DNA of 64,000 bases, from assembly GCA_965153455.1 (NCBI GenBank), contig OZ234493.1:36012213-36076212 (forward strand), in the 5' to 3' direction. Numbering within the stretch: position 1 is the stretch's first letter; the number at the start of each line of letters is the position of its first letter. The translations under genes were made by a program, and so were the position numbers. Below the pieces are notes generated by a model. It ran no database searches, was not told where the DNA came from, and was given only the letters and a program-made list of their open reading frames with translations. Source of the stretch: Sphagnum compactum. Taxonomy: Eukaryota > Bryophyta > Sphagnopsida > Sphagnales. This document shows positions 10,721-22,439 of the stretch, piece by piece.

Positions 10721-13700
10721 TCAAAAATGTTTTTGCATGTTCAAAACACTCAAACTTTGAGAGTGGATAATTTTTGGTTTTATGTCACTTTTTTCTACCA
10801 AATGTGCACCATTATTTCTGAAAATTGGAGATGATTTTAACATTGATGATTAGAAGGGCAAAAAAAATTGAATTGATGAGTTATTTTTTATAACTGATTT
10901 GAACACATTTGGATCAAAAATGCTTTTAACCCAAAAAATTATGGATTTTGAATTAACAAAAATTATTCATGTTTATGTGATAAAGGGCATGAATGCATAA
11001 TATACATGATATAAAATCAAATTGTAGTCAAATTATATTTTAATCTAAAATGCAGTGTTGAAGGTGGTACTTGAAATATAAATTTTAAAGTTATAAACCA
11101 ACACAAAAATGACACGTGTCATGTGCCGTATTTGGAAAAGGACTTTTACCTTGGCACCCCCGGTTCCTTTGATCGTGTTTTCACACCAAAGGGAATGGGT
11201 ATAAACAATGAAATTAAAGAAGGTTTTTAAATGTTGTTTTAAGAATTGGCACCTATTAGAATTTTCAACCTATTATATGAAAAAAAAATGTTTTAAAATG
11301 ATTATTGTTTTTTGTAGTACCTACATTGTTTGTGTCAATTTTATTAATAATTGTTGTAACAACCATAATATTAAAAAGGTCTTAAATTTTTTGAAATTAT
11401 TGTTAAAACACAAGTTAAATTCAAATTTTACAAATTGCAAAAGAACAAGTTGGTGTAAAGTTATGATATACAATATTTAACCAAATTTTAGGTTGGGGAA
11501 CATATGGAAGAGTATACAAGGAATCATATTACAATGATGATTATAGGTGCATAAAAAATTACAATGTTGCTTATAGAAAGTTTAATTGATGTTGTAAAAA
11601 AGAAACAATTGCATAATGAGAATAATAAAACATGTTACGAAAAATAAGAAAAAACTAGTGAGATGGAAAATGAAAAGATAGATATTGATGAATTTATTTA
11701 TTTAAAAATTTGACATGTTTGATAAAAATTAATTATTCAATAATTTATTTGTTTTATTATTGCTAGTAGTAATTCCCATGGAATTTTTATTTGGAAAATT
11801 CCTATGGGGAGTTGAGGAGTCTATGTTAATAATAATAAATTTGCATTGTTATTTACAATGCAGTTTTTTGAAAATTGCTTTTTTTGGCAACTTGGCAACT
11901 TGAAACAAGCTTTGAATGGCACTTGTTTGCTTTCAACATTTGTTGTTGCAATAGGAGTTCTTTTTAGATATGCAAAATAAAACATGATCACATTTTTATA
12001 TTATTGTGTGCTTGCACATTCTTTTAATAACAATGATCATTTTTTGTTTCTTTATGAATGTCTAACACTTTGTTGATTTGTTTCTCTTTTTTTTTTTTTT
12101 CATTTGAAAAGGCAAGCAATAACATCAAATATACAAGCCCATCTTTCATCAACTTGAGTCATAAATGCACCACCCTTCTCTTGTTTCTTCTATTATTTCT
12201 AATGTTCAACTTAAAGGCAAAAACCTTGGAAGTGAAGCTTTTGGAATTCATGGTTTGCATTCAATCATTTGACATTCTAGGTGCATCACAATAGTCCCCT
12301 TTCAAAGAACTAGAACAACCATAGTTGGCAGAACAACCACATTTGGCAAAAGAGTTCAACAAATTTAACATTGATTCTAGAGGCATCCTTATTAGTTTAA
12401 TCAAACACAATTTCGTGGAGGAAGGTTGACATCAAGGTGTAATAGATTTGCATTGGCATTGAACTTACATTACATTCTTGTTAAATTTGAAAAAGGAAGA
12501 ATTGAAATCAAGAATAGCAATGAGACCCACTAATAATTTTATTTTCTTCACATATTAGGCTTTTCATTCACTTATTGTTATAATTCAACCTCAATTCTCA
12601 AGTGCACCAATTCTTTGAATGTCCATGTGCACTCTGTATTCTTACATTCTTCATTGATTCCACATCTATGTGTCATCATCTTTAATATTTGTGAACTTTT
12701 CCTTTTCCATGTCCATTTTTTGTTTGCTTTCTAGGAGTTGCATATCATCTCTTTTGTCTTTGAAGTTAGTTTCCATTTGCTAATGCCTAATGACTCAAGC
12801 GCGATTATCAAAAGTTGTTACAATATTGTGATGTTCGAGCATAATACGATTCTTGGCTAATATCTTTTTTGTAGGAGTGAACAATGAAGCTTTCAAGTTG
12901 GAAATAGAACATGTGGTGGACAAGTTGAAGAAAGATGCACATTGTGTGAAAACATAACTTAAAACCATAGAAATTCAAGCAAGTAGTATATTGTAGTATT
13001 TTGGTTAGCTTATCATTGAATGTACATTGATATATATCTTGAGCGTTTTAACTGCCTTTAGAATGAGTATAAGCTTTTCCATTTTGTATAAGATAGGCCT
13101 CATATGTGAAAATAATTATGGGGTGTTTTTTTATGCTTTGTTTGCACATGGGATGGATTTAGTTAAACATCTTTGTTAAAATTCATTTCAAATGACATAA
13201 AAAAACCTAAACATTGTCAAATGGCCACACCAAAGTGAGATCAAATTCCAATGTTGAACAGCAACATAAAATGTTTAATACACATTTAATTAACTTACAA
13301 AATCAACTAAAATCTACAATTCTTTTTGAAAAAAAAATTCCAAGATTTTTTTTGATTTTAGGACTTTTAATCAATCAAGTTCTTAACAATAATTATAGGA
13401 AGGTTTTTTCTCAATTCAATTTTTGGTGTTAGAAACACATTTTCAACTTAAAAAAAACTTTGGGCAACAAACATGACCAGCTATGAATCGATGGTTTTTT
13501 TGGTGGTGAATTTTTGCTATTTTGCGAAATTTCTTTTGAGAAAAAAGTTTAATGTAAAACATATGTCAATAGTGAAAATTTGTTGCTACTACAAAATGGA
13601 AAATTTGGCAAAAGAAACATTCGTACAAACACACGAAGAAAAATATATTTTTTGAAATTTGTCAAAAAATACTTGAATGCGTTGGTGTCTCTTGAGAGGA

Positions 13701-15000
13701 CAAAAACATTCAATTTTCACATGTGATGATGTGATGTGCATTAAAACACATTAATACATGTGGATTAATATGAACAAAATGTTTGAAATAAAAAATCTTG
13801 TAGCAAAAACGATTCAAATGAATGTATACAAAGCTATGTAGATATGTTGTTAGAAAGAACTATGTGCTAATTGTGTTAAATAAAAAATAAATGATCATCC
13901 CTAATAATGCAAAGTAGGATAGAACCGAAGCATATAAAAACACATTAGTAGATATAGATTAGGCTCTATAGGTTTTTTATTATTGGTGACAATCATCCCA
14001 TGACATAAAAACCTCTAAACGTAAAACTAGAAATTGCACATAAGAAATCAATTACAACTTATGAATTTATTCCAATGAGTTTGATTCTATAAGAGAAAAA
14101 TATTCGTGCAATGACATGCCTTTCTTATATCATGAACTACATATTGCAACAACTTGAGATTTATGGAATGTAGATTCAATCATTTGTGCCTTTCTTAGAA
14201 AACCCATTGCAATAGACAATTCTATATCATGTAGATAAAGAACCATACCTGTTGCACCTATGTTTAATGTTGCCAATAAGAGGTCTTTGCGGAGATGGTA
14301 TTGAAACCACATTCGCAACCAACACGGATTGTGTTACATGTTGCAATTTGTTGGAGTGACAACAATTTTTTTCTTTTTGGGTACCATTGATGCTTCACAA
14401 TTGTCTTTCCTTCATCTTCTTCGCTAGTTGATGATGTATAGTAATAACCGGGGACTCACAACATGATACCTTTGTCTTGTCTATTTAACAAACATGACAT
14501 TCCAAACTATTTGCAAACTTACTCACACCCATGAAGAAATGATGACACTGAATTGAAAATTTGGATTAGTGTTAAATTCTTGGCATACCAACAAAATATT
14601 TTCTTGTGTGATTGTCTACTTCACATTGTCTTTCCTTCATCTTCTTTTTGAGTTGTTGATGTATGGCAATAACTAGGACTCCCAACATGATGCCTTTGTC
14701 CTATCAATACAACAAACCATCACATCCCAAACTATTAGCAACCTTTCTTACTTACATCCATGAACACTAAATTTACAACAATGACACTGAATTTACAATT
14801 TGGATTAGTGTTAGATTTACTTCACACCGTACTAGAACATACTCCATGTGTAAGTACATTTTGCCTAAGAGTAAAGTCTCCATAGACAGACAGCTAGAAA
14901 AGGGCAGATGGGTACTTGGTAAACGGAGGATACTTGACTGAGAACCTCATCTGAGTAAACCACAAGAGTATCTATGACATTTCTCAGAGGAAAAAAAAAA
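10721..15000. other. AT-rich intergenic region without recognisable gene
   Basis: The sequence is about 70 percent A+T or more by eye, with only short open frames that have no family features. It may contain further parts of the Helitron and other decayed repeats. A long direct duplication lies near its right end (14.39-14.82 kb). A minus-strand open frame at 14130-14318 was examined and not recognised. Confidence 0.55.
14392..14818 (+). repeat. Direct duplication of about 190 bp
   Basis: The segment at about 14392-14578 recurs at about 14629-14818. Matching blocks in order are TGTCTTTCCTTCATCTTCTT, GTTGATGTAT, CAACATGAT.CCTTTGTC, CATCCCAAACTATT or CATTCCAAACTATTTGCAA, ACACTGAATT and TTTGGATTAGTGTTA. 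Divergence is around 15-20 percent. The copies are about 237 bases apart, start to start, and sit beyond the 3' end of the PP2C-kinase gene. Confidence 0.75.
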
Positions 15001-15511
15001 TCCACAAAAATACTTTGAAGAGGAACACATAATGTCAGTTCCAGTCAAACCAAAACAAACATGACAAAGAATTGAGTTGCCGTGATAAACCTTGTGAATG
15101 GAGATCGCAAAGTATCAGACCAGGTCCAATCTGCATAATCTGGACCAAGAAAAAGATTCTCACCAAAATACAATACAAAATCTGCATCCTCAGTCTCAGT
15201 TACATTTTCTGCAACTAACAAAAACTCAGTCATGAGGTTGGCTCTGCTGTAGAAAAAAGCCAACAGTATCAGCATTCAAGCTGGCAAAAGCTACTGACAG
15301 TATCAGCTTTGTCATTTCATTTGTACCTTGTCCCTGTACAATGACGAATCCAAAGCTTAAGGCAAATGAGAACTTGCCCATTGTACCCCACTTCTGGACA
15401 TTGTTGCCCATACCCTCCATTTCTGAAGATTTTGTGTTTGCATGTTTTGTCCACTTAAGGCTCATGGAACTACTACTTCTTTCTGTCACCTTTAGTACAT
15501 CCCATCTAAGG

Positions 15512-18500
15512 TTACAATTTTCTGGGGTCATCTTGAAGGCTGGGATGAAAGAAGGGATGTTGCAATGCCTCTGCAGCAGAAATTCGATCCTGAGGGTACC
15601 ATTGTAACAGACGGCGTACAAGACGGAGAGCCCAGACATCTGGCATTCCCATGCCCAGTGGATCCCTTTGCTTGATCTGCTGCATGAAAGCTTCCTCTGT
15701 GCACTCCCATGCTGCTAGGCGTACCTCTTCTGACTGTTGAAGTGTCTCTGTGTGATGGTGATGATGATGTTGTGGAGGGATGCCTGGAAGCAGAATGCAC
15801 ATCTCTAAAAACGCCCTCAACAAATAGATCATCTCTCTCGCAGATGCATCCATTCCCTGAAGTCGATGGTCCAGAAGAGCACGAGTCCGCGTGCTGATTT
15901 GGAAAACATGAGGAGTACCCAACACAAGCTCAAGCATCACGACACCCACACTCCACAAATCGTACATATAAGCTTGATCAGGGTGAAAATGCATCCAATG
16001 CTTCCCGAGATTTGCCTCAGGTGGTGCATATTCAGCTGTCTGCTCAGCCTGAGATGTACCTGAAGGGCCATAGAGATGCTTCAATGTAAACCGGTCCACC
16101 GCACTACCAAAGTCAATGATGCGCATGGTCAAGTTTGAAGGCCAATCGCTGACATGATCCCTTTCTGCACGGACAATCATGTTCCCAGGTTTAATGTCAC
16201 GGTGCGTGATGTTATGATCATGGCATTCCTTCACTGCCAGCAACAATTGGTGCATGATGCTGCGCATTTCAGTGCGCCCTGCGTCAGTTGTTTTGAGCCA
16301 TCTCCACCATGGAGATGGTTGAACCACTTTAAATCCTCCCAGCTGTCCATCATCATCCTCTGCTTTACCCCCAGTGCCTGCGGTATACAAAAGGCTAGCA
16401 AGCGATTGCCCCTCGTTGTGGAACACAAGCCAGAACTCTTGCTTGCCAGGCATTTCCAAGGACTCCACATACCGAGCAATATGTGCTAAACCTGCTCCAC
16501 TTTCATATTCTGGATGGCTTCCATTACCTGATGCAGTTACAACAGTACGCTTGGAGTAGCAGAAAGGGTTCCAGAAGGATGTTCTGAAATTGGCACAATT
16601 GTGAGCAAGAACAGGATCGTGAAGATGATGTCCCGCAGGCTTTGCAGCCCTCTCCCTGGCTGCTAAAGATTCATTCAGAAAAATCTGACCAAAGTGTTTC
16701 TCCCGCAGGCCACTCAGGTATGCACTGGCACCCTTTTCCACCTGACCTTCACACCACAAACCCAAAGTCACCATAAGACCAAAACCCATTCTGAAAGACC
16801 AATGCAGTTTTACAAGTTTTTTGCCCACACACAAAATGCCCATTGTACTGTTGTCTGCCACAGGAATGATACATTCTCCACTACCCATGTTGCGAATTCT
16901 GCAGTACAGAAAAACCAGATTTGGAAATCACAGAAAACAGTGAGATCAGTCATGATGTTGGCTAGCACTCAAGAACCATAGCTACAAGCTGATTGCAGTG
17001 CATTGGAAAGAGAGAGAGGGAAGAGGGGGGAGGGGTTGTGGGAGAGAGAAAACACCAGTATCCTTTTGAGTATGAACATGTCATCAGCGTAGCCTGAAAG
17101 ATCTCCAGCTGTCCATTGTTTGCTGGAAGTGCCACCTTCCTCATTGTAGATTTTGGCACCCAGCATGCTGCAAGAATCTTGAGGTGCTTGAAAGGTTTCC
17201 CTGTGTGAAGATGTCGATGATGTGTTGAAACCAGCCAAGAATTCCATTTTACCTCCCATGTCCCTCCAACAAGGTCTCCTCACGCCCAACCATATCTCAC
17301 CGAATGAGCCCCGAGCAAAATTCTTCTTCAGCATGTATCTGAACAGAAGAATGCAATACAACCCTGTTGGGCTTAGCTGACAACCCAACCCATAGAGAAA
17401 AAAAGGGCAGTACTGCTTTGCATTGTCACTGTGAAATCAACCTAACTGACAGTATGTATGAGAATGGATCCCCTATGCAGAAACATCTCGATAGATTTAG
17501 TTTCTCAATGTGAAGTGATGGTGGGTTGCACTAATACAGGGCTAAGAAAGAATGTACCTGTGATGATGAACATAGTATGGGGGGAGCACTTGTGGTTCTG
17601 TGGATCGAGCCTGAGGACCTTTCTTCCAGTGTGCAGACAACAAGCCCTGCCTGTCAAGTGGGACTGATCCAATGAGTCTGAGAAATTGCGAGAGACCTTC
17701 TGGACGAAGACAGACTTCCTTCTGACTCCCCTTGAGTGGTGTACAGACAAGATGCTCGCGGTAAACTTCCAGTGTGCCTCCTGCAACTCCTGTGTACAAA
17801 GCAATGTAAATTGAATAAGAAATGAAATGACAGCACTGTTTCTTAAAGGTGGCTACTTTCGCAAGAAGAATGACTACTTTGAACTGTTGCACAAACCAAC
17901 AAACAAACAAACACCTTGATCATAAAAGACATACCTGTGTGTCCAGCACCAGGAGGCAGACTTTCTACTGTTGGTGAAACCATGTCTTCAAAATCTTCAG
18001 TGAACTCGTACTTGTCAAAGACTTGGTGTGATTTCAGAATCTTGGTTCTCATGACAATGTCAACAAGCTCATAGCAGTGAGCATTTTCAAATCCGTTTAC
18101 CTGTGACCAAAACAGTGCACTTGTGCAATCATCATGACAATCCAACATCAAGTTCAACTCAGAACAGCAAGACTGATTACCATAAGAGATTAGACAAGAT
18201 CAGCCGGGCAAATTGTCACCTCCTTACACAGCAGACTCTGGCAAGACACACGACTGTTGGAATCAAAGACCCACCAGCATTCCTGGAGAAAAACTCTCAT
18301 CTGTTGGCCTGTCTTTCCCCAAAATACTGTTGGTGTTCAAGAGCATAGGCTCTGAAGCTCTAAGAGCATCTGAGACTGTTTGAGCAGCTGCTGCTTTTTT
18401 CTTGAGCAATTCCTCCTGCCCCTTGTTGTTTGCATGCTTTTGACCTATATATTCACAAACAATGAATTTGGGTTTTGTGAGAAAAAGAAAGACAAAAAAA

Positions 18501-21500
18501 AATACTACTTAATTCCTGAGTATGACTCTGGGTATGATGGGATACACTTACGAGGGTGAAGAGGAACCACAAGGGCAGCCAAGTTGTCCATGCTTCCTGC
18601 CAAATAAGCTGCATCCACAATTTCTTGTGCCATATTCTTGGGTGAGACCTCTGCTCTTGCAGGTACAACCTCCCTTGAAAAATCACCATTTTTCGTTTCT
18701 GCAAAGGATGACTCAGAATGAGAAGTAAGGTCTACAACACTTGGGTGATGATTCTTATTGCTGACAGCAGCAGCTGGTGGCAGCTGATTATTGAATTCTA
18801 TGCCAAGTTGATGCCTTTCATTGTCTTGAGAAACAACATTTAGCTCTTTGAGATCATGACTATTGTCAACTTGAGGCAACGGTGTTTCTGATTTGACTTC
18901 CTGGACAGCAATGACAGCCCTACACAGCACAAGATCCATTTCAATGTCAGTCCTGTAAAACATCAAGCTACTTCCAGTAGAATTAATGTTCACCCATGTT
19001 GGATTTCTTCCTACAATCCCAATCCAATCCACTAGCTATGCCCCAGAAGAAAGCAAAAAAGCCCTCATTACTCAACCATCTCCCACATCACAGCTCAAGA
19101 GACCTCTACATTAGCCTTTCTAGGCAGAGGTGACCAAAACCAAAATCCTAAAGAAGAAGAAGAAGAAGAAGAAGAAGACCATCGAGAAACCCATGACAAT
19201 CAGAAAGCATGAGACAAAGAAAAACAGACATTGAGAAAAATGCACCGTGAAGGTTGTTGGTCCTCTTTTGCTGGTCGACTAGGTTGTTGCTCCTTCTCAG
19301 ATGGCAATGCAATAGCAGGCTCCCTACACGAGGAGGCAAATCCCAGAGCAGCTGAGACATTCCCTCCTGTTCGCATCACGGACACAACTCGGCAAATATC
19401 ATCTGTTGTGAACTTCTCGAAGACACCATCAGATGCGATGATAAGGTGACTATAATTCTGGTTGTCAAGTTTCAGCCAACCAGTCCATTCTGGTTCTGCT
19501 GTCACGCCATACCTGAGAGTTCAAAACATGAAAGACAGGAGGAAATCCCTCCCTCTCAGAATGGCAGCGACAGCATCCTTGTCACAACCTTATGTATAAG
19601 ATCTCAGTTGGGTGGCAATTGCATACATAAAACCCAGAGGAGTCATCATCTGAACAAAAGAGGCCAGAGTTTTTCTATCAACTCACTTCTTCAAAGCTAC
19701 ATCTCCTATTGAGCGGGAAACGGCCAGCTGACCATTCACCCGTGGCACGCCTCCTTGATTCTCGACGAACCCACCATTCACCTCCACTCTCAACCTCTCG
19801 TCCTCTCTGTCAGGCCGGTGGTCATCAGTCAGCTCCAGTGCCAATGACCCATATAATTCAGAGACACCAACAAGCATCTCTCTTCCTACAAAATTCTTCT
19901 TCCTGCGCTTGTGCCTCCTTTTGCCTGCACTGCCACACAAACAGCACATGACCTTGGCTAGCCAACCATACAATTCATCATTGTCAATAACTGTGAACAA
20001 ACTGGAACAGCAAAGAAGAGCCAAGTTGCAGGTTGAGGTTCTGAACTGTCGTAGTCTAGAGCATCATCAAAGGACAGAGACGCCTGTCACAAGGTTTGAT
20101 GATGGCATACTTTGATGGGTGTCATGAGGAGGCAATACAGCAGGACACAATATAGCTTTTGAATCCCCAAGATTAGCAATCAGCAAATGGTCAGCTGTCT
20201 GCAACACCACACATGCTGTTGTGCCTGCCTGGAGTCCGCCCTTCCTTGCCTCCTGTCAACCCTTTCCGATCCATATTTGCATCAGAGTATAATTCTTCTC
20301 AGATTCAGATTGCATGTACCAGGATGTTGTAGACCCAGTTCCAGTTGACAAACTCTAAGTGCAGCAGAAACCAAAACTACAAGAAGAGAAATACTCCAAA
20401 ACCCAAAAGCAATCTCTGACATCCAACTGAGGACTCCATGCTTACAGCTGAGAAAGTTGCATCGATGTCTGAAATGGCATTTGCTAGAGAGTCCTTCAGC
20501 AGCTTTCCAAGTGCAGAGTGTTCAAATGCACCTGCCACTGATGCATTTTCTGGCATTTGATTGCATCCAAAAAAATCCATTGCTGCTGATGTGAACATTA
20601 TACTGCTGTCCAGCCTGACAGGCTCACAACTGATGTTGTTAGTGTTCATATCTTTGCTTTCTGCTGGAAGTGGTAAGCAGCTCTGAGCTGCAGTTGTTGT
20701 GGGGGTTGCAGACCTTGAGTTGCCCTGAAGAAGAAAGGAGCCATCACTCCTCTGGTACAAATGGTCGATAAAGTTTCGATAGAGCACCTCAGATGCCAAT
20801 TCACTGGCTTCGTCACCACCATGGCCATCAAAAACCGCAAATAAGCTAACTTTCGTCTCAGGTACATCATGTTTGTTGCTCCCTGGTTTTTCAGCAATAG
20901 AATTCTTCCAGTAAGATGAGTACCTTCTCTTGGCTGCCACTGCTGCTGCCACCCCATATACAAAACAAAAGAGAGAAAGAGAGAGAAGAGAGAGAGCAAA
21001 GCTTCAAACTTCAGATTCTGTGTAAAGAAAAATCCTTCTTGTACCAGAAACAAGAAAGACTTACCAAAAGTTGGAAGTGGTATGTCAGGGACACAAAGGA
21101 TGCGATCTTCTTGAGAAGGTCGCAAACCCTGCAACAATGCGGCACCACATCTCTCATGTTCTGCAGCAGCTTCATCATCATCATCATCATCTTGTTCTTC
21201 TCCGTCTTCTTCTGCTTCTTCTTCATCTTCTTCATCATGCCATGGATGTTTCTCCCTGCCAAACCTACAATTCACAACTCTTCTCAGAATGAAATCAGAT
21301 TTTCATCAAAAATTCATCAACACCTTGAGTTGATACAACCGTGATAAAAAAAAATCCATCAAGAAAAACTCAAAACATCAAACTTCACATCCCCTTGCAA
21401 CTGTCACAAAATGCTATACCCATCAAGGAGTACCTGATCTTGAGAGGCTCAATTCTGCAATTTGCTTCAGAACCCAAGCAGGAGGAGGAGGGTGGTGGGC

Positions 21501-21642
21501 GTGGTTCAGTCAAGGTCTCCTCATCAGTTGGTGTGGTGGCGGCGGCTGCAAATGGGTTACTCTTCTGGCATCCACAAAATGTTGCACATCCGACGCAAAG
21601 ATGCAACAGCAGAATGAAACAAAGAATGCTCCTCATCATCAT
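15512..21642 (-). CDS. Bifunctional PP2C protein phosphatase - Ser/Thr kinase fusion with signal peptide, twelve exons
   Basis: Exons (minus strand): 21642-21434, 21264-21065, 20945-20446, 20252-20111, 19990-19687, 19512-19246, 18919-18552, 18444-18275, 18100-17935, 17789-17558, 17338-17056, 16741-15512. Phases agree at every junction, giving 4071 nt and 1356 residues. Residues 1-25 are a signal peptide ([16 protein letters not shown]). PP2C domain, about 105-660: QEDR (121-124), VFDGHGG (174-180), [19 protein letters not shown] (to 447), ASDGVFEKF (from 478), GSMDN (649-653); all metal-binding Asp positions are kept. Kinase domain, about 850-1345: [12 protein letters not shown] loop, candidate Lys in [14 protein letters not shown] (about 1126), DFGS (about 1156), APPE. 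An acidic run follows the signal peptide, and a poly-His run lies late in the kinase. Known homologues (the Arabidopsis At3g63340/At3g63330 region, from memory) share the fusion. Exon 3 has alternative tandem acceptors, and the exon 6 donor (GTGCAT) is weak. Substrates are unknown. Confidence 0.9.
19152..19176. repeat. (GAA)n microsatellite in an intron of the PP2C-kinase gene
   Basis: About eight AAG/GAA units lie in intron 6 (19245-18920). On the sense strand this is a CTT/TTC tract, which can act as a polypyrimidine-like element. It is probably polymorphic. Confidence 0.85.
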
Positions 21643-22439
21643 GACAGTCCAAGGAATGCACCATTCGACCAATTCCCTTTCTGTTTTCCCACATCTCGTT
21701 CAAGCTCCTTTCTGTCTTCCAACATCTCGTTCAAGCTCCATTCTGTCTTCCCACATCCCTTTCACCCTCATTCAAGCTCCTTCAAGCATCTTGTATGAGA
21801 AGCCTTTCTGTTTTCCCACATCTCCTTCAAGCTCCTTCAAGCTTCTTGTATGAAAAGCCTTTTCTGTTTTCCCACATCCCCTTTCAAGCTCCTTCAATCT
21901 CTCCTTTGTATGAAAAGCCTTTCTTCTGTTTTCCCAATCTCCTTCAAGCTCCGGCTGTAAGCTTCCTGTTTGTAAAGTTCGGAAAGAGAGAAAGAACCGC
22001 ATGGGAGGCAGTATACTACTACTACGCCAATATAGCAAGCGACTTGAGGTTTAGAGAGAGAGGATTCCTCCGATCGATGGGGCACCCATCGAGCACAAAA
22101 CTCTCATCAGCGATTAAGTGGGTAGGAGAAGAGCAGCAGGTCCCTGCCCGAAAAGCTCGTGCTGGTCCCCTCAAGTTAGGGTTTGAAGCTCAACAACGGT
22201 TCTCGCAAATTTAGGGTTTGAAGCTCAAGAACATCACAGAAGGGTCCTCGTAAATTAGGGTTTCTCAGAAGCAGCTCGATTATTTTGTTGAGCATCTCGA
22301 ATACTTTCGACACTAGTGTTGTTTGTTATCGTTGGGCTTTGTTTCTGTGTAGTTGTTGGGTTTTGTCAGTTTTTGGAAGTAGTGAAAGAAGAAGGAAGGC
22401 AGGCTGAAGAAGAAGAAGGAAGGCGAGAACAAGAATAAG
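21643..22439. promoter_or_regulatory. Shared divergent promoter of the PP2C-kinase and uL23m genes
   Basis: The two start codons (21642 minus and 22440 plus) are only about 800 bases apart and transcribed away from each other. The left part is a C/T-rich minisatellite. The right part has three telo-box motifs at 22176-22184, 22210-22219 and 22254-22263, embedded in a repeated context ending GGGTTTGAAGCTCAA. Telo-boxes are typical of plant ribosomal protein promoters, which fits uL23m. No clear TATA box was found for either gene. Confidence 0.65.
21676..21960. repeat. Degenerate minisatellite in the PP2C-kinase 5' region
   Basis: Six or more imperfect units share the blocks TTTCTGTTTTCCCACATCTC and TTCAAGCTCCTTCAAG. 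In the right half a longer unit of about 65-70 bases also carries CTTGTATGAAAAGCC. Unit length varies (about 43 to 70 bases). On the sense strand of the PP2C-kinase gene it is purine-rich and probably lies in the 5' leader. Confidence 0.8.

Noticed and set aside
15226-15639. 137-codon minus-strand frame downstream of the kinase, a possible C-terminal exon
   Set aside because: The kinase frame ends naturally at 15512 after the last helix ([15 protein letters not shown]); the other frame overlaps it out of phase and has no kinase or other motif.
15512-21642. Two separate neighbouring genes, a PP2C and a kinase
   Set aside because: No second start context, promoter-like gap or intervening stop is seen; exons 8 to 11 connect in phase and the linker reads as continuous conserved-looking protein. 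A split cannot be fully excluded without cDNA.
21341-21853. 170-codon plus-strand frame over the PP2C-kinase first exon and minisatellite
   Set aside because: It is antisense to the signal-peptide exon and is kept open by the repeat array; its text is repetitive Ser/Pro/His-rich with no domain.
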